Positions 44,765-57,050 are shown, counted from the first letter of the stretch. The stretch is 64,000 bases of DNA from Panorpa germanica (GCA_963678705.1 OY783208.1:22470207-22534206); one strand, 5' to 3'. Numbers and translations are program-made. Notes: a model not told the origin generated them from the sequence alone.

Positions 44765-47700
44765 ATGTTAAATTTTTTTATAATATTAGTGTTGTGCCAG
44801 ACAGGGCTGCTGTCAGGTAAGTTCTAATCTTTGTTTTTATTTTAACAATCGATATTCTTAAACACCAGTAAATCTATGAATTATATTTCTTCAACGCAAT
44901 TTAAAGTATAATAAATAACCAAAAAGAAAAAGAAAAATAACCCGTAGTACACAATTTAGAAATAAAAGTTATTTAATTAATTCCGCTAAACACAAAATGT
45001 CTATATTAGCTTAAATTTAGGTAACATTTTACTTAAACGAAACTTGGTAATATTTCAATTTGTTTTTATAATATCGTGTAGCAATAAACAAGTTAATTGA
45101 ACATTATATTTGAATAACATTTTCTACATAAAACGTAATTTTTATGTTACATAAACCTTACATACAATAACTGTGATTGACGGGTCATTTTTACATCAAA
45201 ATATGTGCAAATAATTTAAATGAATTACTAAATTTTTTATTCAAAAGGGACTGATTTTCCCAACCAAACTTTAATTTAGAAGGGTCAATGCTAAATGTGC
45301 TTAAACGTTCACTTTCTAATTGTTTGGAAAGCTAAACTTTTAATAATTTAACTACATAATTGTTTTCTGTTTAAAATTATTTAAATGTCACAATTAATAC
45401 AATGATGATTACGTTTATTAGATATCAATTTTATTTATTTTAGTTTATTAGTTTTAAAATGTTAAATATTCTGTTCTTACACAAATAAATCTTATAGCCC
45501 TGTCCCTGGTCGATGAATTCTACTTCTGTGTGTACAAGTTGCATTTTCTTTTTCAGTTTCTTGCAACGACCAACATGACTCCGGCTCTCTTCCTCAGTAT
45601 TATTCGTAAGTACCATGAAGTGAGATAAAACTCTCTCTCAATTTATTATTTCATTAACAACTTGTTCCAGTAATATTTTGTGCTTCCAAATTGATTATTT
45701 GCACCAGACAAGCATCGAGAATCGAAATAAATTAAACTTCTTGCTGCACTGCAACTAACTTTAATCCAGAAAAATTCATTTAACTTGCAGAAGCTGTACT
45801 TTGCCAGAATTCCCAGAGAACGGACGTTACACAGTTCTGGCTGACACACATCCTGGAGTAATTGTACCCAATTCAACAGTAGTTCAGTACAACTGTGACG
45901 TCGGCTACGTACCATATTCACATTCCACGGCTGTTTGCATTGATGGCATATGGGACACGCAATTTACAAAATGCCAGAGTAAGATAATGCCCTAAAAGGA
46001 AAATTACAAATTTCAAGGGACTAAACATAGTATATTTCTATATATTCCAGGAAAGGTAACATGTCCCTTGCCGACAAATCCAGCGCATGGAAGCTATGAG
46101 CTCTCAGATTTAGGTGGCATTTTGGTACATGGCACAGAAGTTCCTAATTGGACCACAGCCATTTATTCTTGCGACGCAACTTTTGAGATCGTAGGAAATA
46201 GAACAGCTCTCTGCTATAACGGAATATGGACCACAGAGCCTCCTCAGTGCCAAAGTAAGTAACTCCCGAGGACCACCACCCGCAGAGAATCTGTTCTGAC
46301 CTCGTGTTAAACTTTCCAACATGCAAATCTCATCTAATTACCTAGTGCAGGCAATTATCCAATTCTTTACACTTTTAATAAAGACGATTGTTTTTAACAG
46401 AAACTACCGCCTGTGTTGTTCCGGATGTACCCGCAAAGGGCAGCTACTCGATCCTTGGCTCTCAGGATGCTCCAGTTGCAGGATCAACGGTTAAGGAAAA
46501 TCAAGTTTTGCTTTATGATTGTCATGCACCAAATATCCTGCAAGGAGCACTCCTCGTCTACTGCAAAAATGGAAATTGGCAACCGGAGATTTCCAGCTGC
46601 GTGGGTGAGTTAAAAACAACTTTTCATTTGTTATAATTCGTTTGCGACCAGTAGTTCAGTGAAATTGTCAATAGTGTAATTTTATTGGAGGTTTAAGGAA
46701 ATTTCTCTTCATTTTCAGACAACAAACCCTGCACTTTGCCTGTAGTTCCAGTCAACGGAAGAATAATCAGTCCTGTGGATGATGTGGATCACTTACTTCC
46801 GGGAATTCAAGTTCCCATTTTGTCTAGCATTGAGTATTCGTGCGACGAATTGTTTGAACTAACTGGAAATGACAAAATCACCTGCCTCAATGGTTCATGG
46901 TCATCTGAACCTCCTCAATGCCAAAGTACGTCTTCTTTGAAAATTAATCGTCAGTAAACTTGCTGAACTTCATGTTAATCACGTTTAGTTAATGTTGGAT
47001 TAAATATTTTTTCAGAAAGTGCGTACTGTATCTTGCCGGATCTTCCTGTAACGGGCAGCTACTCGATTGTTGGATCAGTGGAAGTTCCAGTACCTGGTGC
47101 AGCCATTTCAGAAAACAAAGCCTTGCGCTACAACTGCACAACAAAGTACAAAAGCCACACAGACCAGGTCATCGTCTGCTCTGATGGAAAGTGGCTGCCA
47201 GGTCTCGTGGAATGTTTTTGTGAGTGAAACAGTAAACTTACTGATCGCAGTTCTTCTGTTTGGTTGGTTATTCAGGACATCTGCATTATCTGCATCAACG
47301 TTAATTTATCAAATAAAGAATTACCAGGAATTTCCATGAATTTAAAGGATACTGCACCACTGCAGTGATGGCAAATTTAAATATATTAAGTCATATGAAT
47401 CCACCCATATGCCTAGAATAACCAAGATGACTTATTTACAGATACGCCTGCAGATTGTGGAGATATCCTAAGCAGTACATCCGGTATTTATACAATACAA
47501 CCCACAATGCAGAGCGAACCGTTTGAGGTCTTTTGTGATCTGACGTTGACCGGACAGAAATGGACAGTAAGTTGTTTTTAACACAGTTGAAACATATATT
47601 TAAGATTTATTTAAAATTAAAATAAATTACTTAATGTATTGCATTCTCTGACTCAATTTATTGCTTTTGTAATCATGGAATAATCTTTTTTAATAGAATT

Positions 47701-49784
47701 ACAAATCGCCTTGGACATTTACAGCCTTAAGAAAATCCTTTCAAGGATTAAATGCATTTATAGTATCTTTAGAAATACTTTAGGTAAAAACAATTTATGT
47801 CCTTATTTCAGGTGATACAACAGAGACTGAATGGAGAAGTAGACTTCTATAGAAATTATACCGAATACAGTGACGGATTCGGCGGCAAAACTGACAGTCA
47901 TTGGCTCGGGCTTGAGCACATCCATGAGGTAGATCAGTTTGTATTTGTTAACAACATTTCAACGTCATCAATGGGCTTGTGTCCTCATTTTTTAGTGGTC
48001 GATTTTTCAATTGTTGATTGAAATTGATGTTAATAAATGTGTATTGGCGTGTCTATTTTATTAAATATCTAAATATTGACGGAGATATAGCAATTAAAAG
48101 TTTGAATTGTAGTTTTAGCGTTAGAAATGGTCGGCCATATTTATATGACGTGAAATGCATTTTAACGTCAGTTATTTGTTGAGTAGGTCAGTGCTGTGAT
48201 AATGTTCTGTAGCTGTTGGTAGTCAAATAATCAAGTCAAATCAAAGAATAATAAGTTTTTATTTTATTTAACCCTGCTAAGGCAGACATAATATTGGAAT
48301 TTGATTGTTCCTTGAAATAGCTGTAAATAATATTTGATATTTTGATATATAAATACATATAGCAGAGATTTATGAGCTGTAAGGTTGGTAACCTTACACA
48401 AGGATTGTGATGTCACATGAATTTGGAATGTGTACAACGTTGAATCCCTTTATTAATTAAAAAGAAAAAAATGACTTTTTTAATTGTTAATATCTCTTAA
48501 CATATAAGGAGTTAATAAAAAATAATTGAACATTTGAGGTTATAAAAATTAATACATAGGACACAAACCCATTATCGTGGAAGTTAGTCTGTTGCTGTGA
48601 ACACTCAGAAAAATGGAATTCATAATGACTTGTATTCGTTGCAGATCACAAAAGGAGGACACCATGAGCTGTACATTGAGCTGGAGGCGCATAACGGGAC
48701 CAAAGCGTACGCCCGTTACGACACTTTCATGGTCGGCAATTCCAGTACTGGATTCCAGCTGACATTTAGCGGTTACAGCGGAACTGCCGGTAAGTTTTGT
48801 TACTTGTGTCCTTTCTAAACTTCCTGTGAAGTGCAGTTAGTTTTGTGTTCTACTCTAACACCAGTCCTGCCCTGAATTTTACGCGAAATAAAGATTCTTC
48901 TTGTTAACAATTAACAAATGCATGAGCATATTAGTGACAACTTTGACGCCATTTTGAATATTTCTAGCAGTTTCTAACAGTAGATATCAATACCTTCCTT
49001 TCACACTAGATACAGTTCTACAGTCCATTATTTAGATGTGAAATCAATTCTGCCGGACTATAAAATATAGTGGTTCTCAATTAGACCACAAAGCCCAATG
49101 TTTGATCAATTAATATTACTCACCCCGTCCCGTCGTGAACGTGTTAACAACGGATGGTTGTGTTGTGTGTGCCTAATTGTTGATTCGTTTGTACCGCAGT
49201 GTTCTTGTTATTGTTTCAGGCAACTCAATGACCGAACTCAACGGCTACGTGAACGGAATGAAGTTCTCTACGTACGACAAGGACCAGGACAAGTGGTCGA
49301 GTAACTGTGCTGAGCAGCGGCAAGGAGCCTGGTGGTACAATGGTTGTGGTTACAGGTAACTATCTCCATCTGCATCTGCGTCACGTGACGCGTGATGTGA
49401 CGGTCCTCTAGAGTGTAGGGGTGCCAAATTAAAATTAGTTTTGTTAGATGAAATTAAAAAAATATGCAGCAACCCAATGAAACTGCCATCGCTTTGTTAC
49501 GGATTTAGATTTTTGTAATTTATGATTTTCAGTGAATTGACTAAAATATATTTCAGTGCAGAGTTCATGGCAACATTCAGTTGTTGTCATTTGGTAACCC
49601 TGATCCATTTATGTTCACCCTCTGTTTTTGTGTTGGTACTATTCTAACGTTGTGTTTTACTTGCAGCAATTTGAACAGTGTGTACCATGATACGGCTGTT
49701 AATGATTGGAGCACAATGTCCTGGTATTACAACTTTGAGTGGTACGCCCTTAAAACAGCGCGAATGCTGATCAGAAGAAAATGA
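44765..49784 (+). CDS. Secreted multi-sushi fibrinogen-related protein, copy 2
   Basis: Twelve exons, 582 aa: 44765-44816, 45557-45605, 45791-45978, 46051-46254, 46401-46604, 46719-46925, 47016-47219, 47442-47566, 47812-47928, 48645-48789, 49220-49355 and 49667-49784; all phases agree with copy 1. Signal peptide [17 protein letters not shown], five sushi domains, fibrinogen-related domain. Compared with copy 1 the sushi exons differ at few residues and the extra Cys in sushi 2 is absent. Exon 11 is 15 bp shorter and strongly changed ([34 protein letters not shown]). Intact. A role in recognising microbial or self surface sugars is inferred from the family. Poly(A) signal at 49815. Confidence 0.87.
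47972..48571 (+). mobile_element. MITE-1 copy in intron 9 of sushi-fibrinogen gene 2
   Basis: Same insertion point and flanks as 11625-12212; ends TGGGCTTGTGTCCTC and AGGACACAAACCCA. Confidence 0.8.
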
Positions 49785-49943
49785 AAATCTTTCACAAACT
49801 CTCTCTCTCCGTAAAATAAATATTATAAATATATGAATAAAAAATATATTGTGTTTAAGTATACGAGTATAAATAAATAAATTATAAAAAAAAACACGAC
49901 TATAAAAATAAACGATATCTTTAAATATAAATCCTATTTTATT

Positions 49944-50170
49944 ATGTTCCAAGTGTATGTTTATATTCTTATTTATTTATATATTTGGTACGAATTTTGT
50001 ATAGCTATTCGAAAACGGCTCCGCGCATTTTCTTGAAAATGGAGTTCCATAATTTTGGAAAAAGTGGAAATAGTGTATTACGCTATTGAACATATTACAA
50101 AATTAAAAAATTCATAAAGATGCATCAAGAAAAGTGGGGGGTCCGGTAGAGAACTTTGGAAAAAGTTCAA
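49944..50170 (+). repeat. Family R repeat copy, shortened
   Basis: Duplicate of 14686-14965 with a ~50-bp internal loss. Confidence 0.45.
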
Positions 50171-50287
50171 ATTTTGCACTATGTAATAATTTAGTATATA
50201 ATTAATGAATAATGGTCCTTGTAAGGTTCTAAGAGCAAGGCTTGTATGGTATACAATTTAGAATTAAAACAGTGAGTGGGAATGATA

Positions 50288-50875
50288 CGAGGCATGGTTT
50301 TTAAGTAAGTACCGTTTTGCGATTCCGCCTTTGCAGCGCTACGGTCGGCGTTCCGCGCATGCGCGCTGGTTACCTACATCTCTTGTCTACGCACTGACGC
50401 CATTACAGTCTGCTTCTTCATTGTATACGTTGTTTACTGAGTGTTTAAGATGCCTCCGACAATCGTGAGTCTTGCCGATTGTGAAGTACGGGCTGTTATA
50501 CGATTTCTTAGTGCTAAAGGCGTGAAACCGATTGATATTCATCGTGAGATCTGTGAAGTTTACGGACAAAACATTATGAGTGATGGAATGGTAAGGAAAT
50601 GGGTGAGAGCATTTAAAGATGGCCGCACCGCACCGCAAGACGATAACGAAGTCAAAACAGTTGTGATACAGAGGTTAACAAGTCAGGCGGCAGAATTTTA
50701 TGAGGAGGGTATTCAAAAACTGGCGCCACGTTATGACAAGTGCCTCAATATTCACGGAAATTATGTAGAAAAGTAGATTAAGGTACAGGCTTTCATGTAA
50801 AAATAAAATTATTGCGATATCTTTGCACGTCTTTTTTTAATTCCAAAACGGTACTTACTTAAAAAACACGCCTCG
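50288..50875 (+). mobile_element. Internally deleted mariner-like element, duplicate
   Basis: 588 bp, TA flanks at 50286-50287 and 50876-50877, same inverted ends and same internal deletion as 15068-15651. Confidence 0.85.
50450..50776 (+). pseudogene. Mariner transposase remnant: HTH fused to C-terminal tail
   Basis: Open frame from ATG 50450 with the same fusion as 15230-15556. Three substitutions, all amino-acid changing (Pro to Leu, Ile to Met, Val to Ala). The catalytic core is absent. Confidence 0.8.
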
Positions 50876-50882
50876 TACTTAA

Positions 50883-51149
50883 ATGCAATTTTCGTTTCGT
50901 TTCGTAAATTCACATTGGAACTTTACGATTTATGTCATAGACGTCTCATTAGAAAATATAATTCAATGTACGGACTTAAAAGAATTGAAACTAACGAATC
51001 TAACAAATGTCGGCAAATCCATGACGAAGTTAATCGTATTTGCTATCGCACCCCATTGTGCAACGTTGCAAATCCTGGACATTTCTGGAATAGAACTGAC
51101 TGTTAAAGGACCTAGTTTCTTAAGATCCCTTAATTTGGCTATTGTCTGA
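50883..51149 (+). pseudogene. LRR-like exon fragment, duplicate
   Basis: 88-codon frame with CTDLKELKLTNLTN, APHCATLQILDISGIEL and SLNLAIV. Open further upstream than the copy at 15680. It may be an exon fragment of an LRR protein; no splice sites or partner exons are recognised nearby. Confidence 0.35.
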
Positions 51150-51232
51150 CAATCCCTAGCTGCAACATTTGTGCATTACTAGATTTTTCTCTTTTCCAAA
51201 ATATTTGAACAACGTGCCAAGTAGTTTCGACA

Positions 51233-51927
51233 TGGGCTTATGTCCTCATTTTTAGTGGTCGATTTTTCAATTGTTGATTTAAATTGATGTTAATAAATGT
51301 GTATTGGCGTGTCTACTTTATTAAATATCTAAATGTTGACGGAGATATAGCAATTAAAAGTTTGAATTGTAGATTCAGCGCTAGAAATGGTCGGCCATAT
51401 TTATGACGTAAAAAGGATTTTAACGTCAGTTTTTTTTAAGTAGGTCAGTGCTGTGGTAATGTTCTGCAGCTGTTGGTAGTCAAATAATCAAGTCAAGTCA
51501 AAGAATACTAAGTTTGTATATTATTTAACACTGTTACGGCAAACATAATATTGAAATTTGATTGTTCCTTGAAATAGCTGTAAATATTATTTGATATTTT
51601 GATATATAAATACATATAGCAGAGATTTATGAGCTGTAAGGTTGGTAACTGTAAACTTGTCATAGTTCTGTCATGAATATGCTATCTCTTTTACGCTCTG
51701 TTGTATTAAAAAGATAGCAACATAGCGAACGTGAGGTCACATGTCTTGGAATGTTCTCCAACGTTGAATCCCTTTAATAATTAAAGAGACAAAATTACTT
51801 TTTTAATTGTAAATATCTCCTAACATATAAGGAGTTATTAAAAAATAATTGAACATTTGAGGTTCTAGTAACTAATTAAAAATATATAGTACAGTTTTAT
51901 AGAAATTAAGCCATAGACACAAGCCCA
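51233..51927 (+). mobile_element. MITE-1 copy, variant subfamily
   Basis: Duplicate of 16010-16710, with TIR TGGGCTTATGTCCTC changed at one base. Confidence 0.8.
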
Positions 51928-52424
51928 TCTCTTAGTAAAGTAATCAACCAACAGAACCGGCGACCATTGTTATCGACAGAGTAATAGGAAAGAGCTGATT
52001 TTTGCTAAAAGTGTCTTATCAACATACGCCCCAATACTTCCAACTCATCTAAAAGTTTGAGAGAAATTTATATATAAATAATAGTGTTTGCATTTTTTTA
52101 GTTAATGTTTAACAGCACCAGGTATTTGAGAGTAGTGTTATCTAATATATAAACGTATAATAACATTTTATTTTTAAATAAATTTTTATAGAACATACCT
52201 TTCGCACACGTCATACTTTTGGGAGTAATAACCATGAATAAAACTGATGAAGTAGCCTTAATGACTTGAATCATACTTTTTATATTATCTTTATTTATTT
52301 TCTTTAAATTTCGTAACCTACTTATTTATTACAAAGAAGTTTTGTTCATCTTAACCTTACTTCTTTATGTCACAAGCTCATATTTTTTTATAGTGATAAA
52401 CTATTTTTTGTTTATAGTGAACAA
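51928..52424 (+). promoter_or_regulatory. Upstream region of B2, with the empty MITE-2 site
   Basis: Matches 16711-17443 without MITE-2 (empty site near 52304-52316). Ends in a TTTGTTTATAG acceptor 7 bp before ATG 52425. Confidence 0.4.
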
Positions 52425-53378
52425 ATGGAAATATCAAAAGTAAACGAAGATATCAAGAGCGAAATAAAAGAGGAGCATTTCGTCAAAGAAATAGAATCCT
52501 GCGATGAAATAAAAACAGAAATTAAAGATGAGCCATTCGATAATGTAGAGGAAGCTGAAATTTTACCGCGGCAAACTGAGCACATTATTGAGTTCGAAGT
52601 TCAAGTTGAAAATATCGCTGAACCGCTATCAAATGAAATTAATACAAACTTGAAGCCTTATATCTGTGAAGTATGTAACAAATTGTTTGGTAATGAAACA
52701 GAAATTATCAAGCATTTGCGGGTACATTCAGAAAAAAATATATCAAATTTAAAATTACAAAATAATAAAGTTTCAGGTTTAAAACGCTTTTCTTGCGGCG
52801 AATGTAGCAAAACGTTTAGTCAATCATCGCATTTAAAACAACATGCAAGTACACATTTAGGTTTTAAGCCATTCTCTTGCGATCAATGTGATAAAACATT
52901 TAGTCAATCAGGACATTTAAAACTACATAAGAACACACATTCCGGTTTGAAACTATTTTCTTGTGATGAATGTAATAAAACGTTTAGTCAATCATGGAAT
53001 TTAAAACTTCATAAAAACACACATTTAGGTTTAAAACCATTTTCTTGTGATGAATGTAATAAAACATTTAGTCGGTCAACACATTTAAAACGACATAAAA
53101 ACACACACTTAGGTTTGAAACCATTTTCTTGTGATGAATGTAATAAGACGTTTAGTCAATCTTCGCATTTAAAACTACATAAAAACACACATTTAGCTTT
53201 AAAACCATTTTCTTGCGATGTATGCGATAAAACGTTTAGTCAATCATCGCATTTAAAATTGCATCGAAATGCACATTTAGGTTTAAAACCGTTTTCTTGC
53301 GCTTTATGTGATAAGTGTTTTACAAGAGCTGAATATTTAAAGCAACATCAAAAAACTCATTTAGATTCTAGTGCTTAG
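52425..53378 (+). CDS. Type B C2H2 zinc-finger protein B2, 8 fingers
   Basis: 317 aa. N-terminus with SUMO-type sites at K11 (IKSE), K15 (IKEE), K30 (IKTE) and K34 (IKDE). The IKFE site of type A is replaced by IEFE. A spacer between finger 1 (PYICEVC) and finger 2 (RFSCGEC) is rich in Asn/Lys. Eight fingers: QSSHLKQH, QSGHLKL, QSWNLKL, RSTHLKR, QSSHLKL, QSSHLKL and the terminal TRAEYLKQ. The spacer reads AATAATAAAG in place of the A-run that breaks B1. Intact; probable nuclear DNA-binding protein. Confidence 0.86.
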   Translation: MEISKVNEDIKSEIKEEHFVKEIESCDEIKTEIKDEPFDNVEEAEILPRQTEHIIEFEVQVENIAEPLSNEINTNLKPYICEVCNKLFGNETEIIKHLRVHSEKNISNLKLQNNKVSGLKRFSCGECSKTFSQSSHLKQHASTHLGFKPFSCDQCDKTFSQSGHLKLHKNTHSGLKLFSCDECNKTFSQSWNLKLHKNTHLGLKPFSCDECNKTFSRSTHLKRHKNTHLGLKPFSCDECNKTFSQSSHLKLHKNTHLALKPFSCDVCDKTFSQSSHLKLHRNAHLGLKPFSCALCDKCFTRAEYLKQHQKTHLDSSA

Positions 53379-53860
53379 ATGTGCCCCTCACATAACAACA
53401 TGTACAAATTCTTTAATAAATATTATAAAAACTATTTAACGAATTATACTGTAAGTTTTATATTTAAATATAGACACTGTATTATTTTATTTTAATCTAT
53501 TTTATTAAATCAATAGTATTATGTATTAGTGGTTTCCCTGTCATTTACTTTTTTATTTCATTAAACAACCATACATATTCCAATTTTGAACTTTCTACCT
53601 TTGTCTCTATTCAACTTTCTGTTTCTATTTTGAAACAAATTCTTTCCAGGATGTTCTTTCATCATAAGACGTGCACCACACATTCATGTTGTGCCCCATC
53701 AGTAAGTCATCCAGGACGACTGGTTAATTTTGGAACACACATTTTGCTCTTTTAAGCAGCAAATAGTTTTAACATTTTTGTCAAATTACAAATTATTTAT
53801 TGTTTGTGACAAATTCATTTATATTTGCGTCACCAGGGACCTCTTTCATCAACCAGACAA

Positions 53861-53886
53861 TGGGCTTGTGTCCTATGTCTTAATTT
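53861..53886 (-). mobile_element. MITE-1 end fragment
   Basis: Only the first 26 bp of the right end (TGGGCTTGTGTCCTATGTCT and onward) before unrelated sequence. The copy at 56003 has the same left flank but continues, so the rest was lost here. Confidence 0.6.
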
Positions 53887-54120
53887 AATCCAACGCCATG
53901 TTTTGGAATCGTGATACAATGTCAAAATATGGCCAGGAATTTGGCGGGAAAACATAAATTCACATTTGAACAGTGTACATACATATATTAAGTCATAATT
54001 AAGAAGATCCTAGTACCACTGTGGAGTGTAAATAATGTCCGTAATAATATTATATTACTTATTACTTTTATGACCTAATGCTATTCGAATATTCGCGGTT
54101 ACTCATGCGGCGACTAAAAA
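53887..54120. other. Unique intergenic sequence
   Basis: Not shared with B1 or B3; no gene seen. Confidence 0.4.
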
Positions 54121-54310
54121 GCGCCGCTTTTTTATACCAAAACCGCCTATTCTTATAACAAAAAAATGTTTTTCATTCTAAATCTCTTTAAATGCATATA
54201 ACTTATATATAATTACAAAATTAGAAACATGTAAGATTAAGTATTTAGAATGAGATTTTTTTTTTTTGTTATAAGAAAAGGCGGTTTTGGTATAAAAAAA
54301 AGCTCCGCGC
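54121..54310. mobile_element. Hairpin-forming MITE-like element
   Basis: About 48-bp arms, GCGCCGCTTTTTTATACC then AAAACCGCC and CTTATAAC, are repeated inverted at 54262-54310, separated by ~90 bp. The arms match apart from a few bases and run-length differences. Single copy here; no clear target duplication. The open frame starting at 54250 is this arm plus AT-rich DNA. Confidence 0.65.
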
Positions 54311-54511
54311 TAATGGTATGGTATTTTCTCACTCTAAATACTTTATTTTACATGTTAATTATATTTAAATATGTGAATATATTTAAACCTTTTGTTAATT
54401 TATTTTATCATATTCTCAAACCCATCACATATATTTATAATTTTTTGGAATCTTGGGAAGTAAGTATTACACTGGCCAATAGTAACGAAATTATGCTTAA
54501 AATAATGTCAA

Positions 54512-54700
54512 ATGTCACATTTTTTGGTCAACTTTAACCCTCAATATCTCCTATTTATTAATTAAAAAAGGTAAAATAATTATTACGTAGTGAATTTGAC
54601 ATGTTTTGAGAATACAATAAGCATAATAAAACATATAAAAATGCAGTAGTTTTTTTACAAAGTGAAAAACAAAAGTGTATAGCTGTATTTAATAATTACC
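54512..54700 (+). mobile_element. MITE-2, left end missing
   Basis: From GTCACATTTTTTGGTCAACT to the right end AATAATTACC. It abuts the B3 5' region directly, so ~100 bp of upstream sequence present in B1 and B2 is lost. Confidence 0.65.
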
Positions 54701-54744
54701 ATTTTTTTATAGTGATAAACTATTTTTTTGTTTATAGTGAACAA

Positions 54745-55518
54745 ATGGAAATATCAGAAGTAAACGAAGATAACAAGAGCGAAATAAAAGAGGAGCATTT
54801 CGTTAAAGAAATAGAATCCTGCGATGAAATTAAAGAAGAGCCATTCGAAAATGTAGAGGAAGCTGAAATTTTACCGCGGCACACTGAGCACATTATTGAG
54901 TTCGAAGTTCAAGTTGAAAATATCGCTGAACCGCTACCAAATGAAATTAATACAAACTTGAAGCCTTATATCTGTGAAGTATGTAACAAATTGTTTGGTA
55001 ATGAAACAGAAATTATCAAACATTTGCGGGTACATTCAGAAAAAAATATATCAAATTTAAAATTACAAAAAAACAAAGGTTCAGGTTTAAAACGCTTTTC
55101 TTGCGGCGAATGTAGCAAAACGTTTAGTCAATCATCGCATTTAAAACAACATGCAAGTACACATTTAGGTTTTAAACCATTTTCTTGCGACCAATGTGAT
55201 AAAACATTTAGTCAATCAGGACATTTAAAACTACATAAGAACACACATTCCGGTTTGAAACTATTTTCTTGTGATGAATGTAATAAAACGTTTAGTCAAT
55301 CATGGAATTTAAAACTACATAAAAACACACATTTAGGTTTAAAACCGTTTTCTTGCAACGAATGTGATAAAACGTTTAGTCAAGAACCGCATTTAAAACG
55401 GCATAAAAACACACATTTAGGTTTAAAACCGTTTTCTTGCGCTTTCTGTGACAAATGTTTTACGCGAGCTGAATATTTAAAGCAACATCAAAAAACTCAT
55501 TTAGATTCTAGTGCTTAG
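54745..55518 (+). CDS. Type B C2H2 zinc-finger protein B3, 6 fingers
   Basis: 257 aa from ATG 54745 (MEISEVNEDNK), 7 bp after the TTTGTTTATAG acceptor; the frame extends upstream through the acceptor and is not counted. One SUMO-type motif is lost by deletion (CDEIKEEPF) and the first is DNKSE. Six fingers: PYICEVC, QSSHLKQH, QSGHLKL, QSWNLKL, QEPHLKR and CAFCDKCFTRAEYLKQ. The fifth, QEPHLKR, is otherwise found only in A3 and (as REPHLKR) A4, suggesting exchange with type A. Intact. Confidence 0.85.
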   Translation: MEISEVNEDNKSEIKEEHFVKEIESCDEIKEEPFENVEEAEILPRHTEHIIEFEVQVENIAEPLPNEINTNLKPYICEVCNKLFGNETEIIKHLRVHSEKNISNLKLQKNKGSGLKRFSCGECSKTFSQSSHLKQHASTHLGFKPFSCDQCDKTFSQSGHLKLHKNTHSGLKLFSCDECNKTFSQSWNLKLHKNTHLGLKPFSCNECDKTFSQEPHLKRHKNTHLGLKPFSCAFCDKCFTRAEYLKQHQKTHLDSSA

Positions 55519-56002
55519 ATGTGCCCCTCACATAACAACATGTACAAATTCTTTAATAAATATTATAAAAACTATTTAACGAATTATACTGTAAGTTTGA
55601 TATTTAAATATAAACACTGTATTATTTTATTTTAATCTATTTTATTAAATCAATAGTATTATGTATTAGTGATTTCCCTGTCATTTACTTTTTTATTTCA
55701 TTAAACAACCATACATATTCCAATTTTGAACTTTCTACCTTTGTCCCTATTCAACTTTCTGTTCCTTTTTTTGAATGAAATTCTTTCCAGAATGTTCTTT
55801 CATCATTAAGACGTGCACCACACATTCATGTTGTGCCCCATCAGTAAGTCATCCAGGACGACTGGTTAATTTTGGAACACACATTTTGCTCTTTTAAGCA
55901 GCAAATAGTTTTAACATTTTTGTCAAATTACAAATTATTTATTGTTTGTGACAAATTCATTTATATTTGCGTCACCAGGGACCTCTTTCATCAACCAGAC
56001 AA
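55519..56002. other. 3' flank of B3
   Basis: AATAAA close to the stop, then sequence matching 53379-53860. The frame starting near 55872 runs into MITE-1 and is rejected. Confidence 0.5.
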
Positions 56003-56411
56003 TGGGCTTGTGTCCTATGTCTTAATTTCTATAAAAGTGTACTATATATTGATAAAGTGGGTTACTAGAACCTCAAATGTTCAATTATTTGTTAATAACT
56101 CCTTATATGTTAAGAGATATTAATAATTAAAAAAAAGTCATTTTGTCTCTTTAATTATTAAAGGGATTCAACGTTGTACAACATTCCAAATGCATGTAAC
56201 ATCACAACCGCTGCCAATCTTACAGCTCATAAATCTTTATTATATGTATTTATATATGAAAATATCAAATATTATTTACAGCTATTTCAAGGAATAATAA
56301 AATTCCAAAAATATGACTTCCGCAACAGGGTTAAATAAAATAGGAAGTTATTATTCTTTGACTTGACTTGATTATTTGACTAGCAACAGCTACAAAACAT
56401 TACCACAGCAC
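56003..56411 (-). mobile_element. MITE-1 copy, truncated, reverse
   Basis: Starts TGGGCTTGTGTCCTATGTCT and stops at TACCACAGCAC, lacking the left third. Confidence 0.7.
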
Positions 56412-56440
56412 GAATCTACCCGAAGCGAATGTCATTACAA

Positions 56441-57050
56441 CGGGCTTGTGTCCTCATTTTTTAGTTGTCGATTTTTCAATTGTTGATTGAAATTGATGTT
56501 AATAAATGTGTATTGGCGTGTCTATTTTATTAAATATCTAAATGTTGACGGAGATATAGCAATTAAAAGTTTGAATTGTAGTTTTAGCGCTAGAAATGGT
56601 CGGCCATATTTGTATGACGTGAAATGCATTTTAACGTCAGTTATTTGTTGAGTAGGTCAGTGCTGTGGTAATGTTCTGTAGCTGTTGGTAGTCAAATAAT
56701 CAAGTCAAGTCAAAAAATAATAAGTTTTTATTTTATTTAACCCTGTTAAGGCAGACATAATATTGAAATTTGATTGTTCCTTGAAATAGCTGTAAATAAT
56801 ATTTGATATTTTGATATATAAATACATATACCAGAGATTTATGATCTGTAAGGTTGGTAACCTTACACAAGGATTGTGATGTCACATGCATTTGGAATGT
56901 GTACAACGTTGAATCCCTTTAATAATTAAAGAGACAAAATGACTTTTTTAATTGTTAATATCTCTTAACATATAAGGTGTTCTAGTAACCCACTTTTATA
57001 TCAATATATAGTACACTTTTATAGAAATTAAGACATAGGACACTAGCCCA
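56441..57050 (+). mobile_element. MITE-1 copy upstream of A7
   Basis: CGGGCTTGTGTCCTC to AGGACACTAGCCCA; full length, one change in the TIR. Confidence 0.8.

Noticed and set aside
54250-54537. 95-codon frame MRFFFFVIRKGGFG
   Set aside because: It starts in the right arm of the hairpin element and continues in AT-rich DNA; not conserved in B1 or B2.
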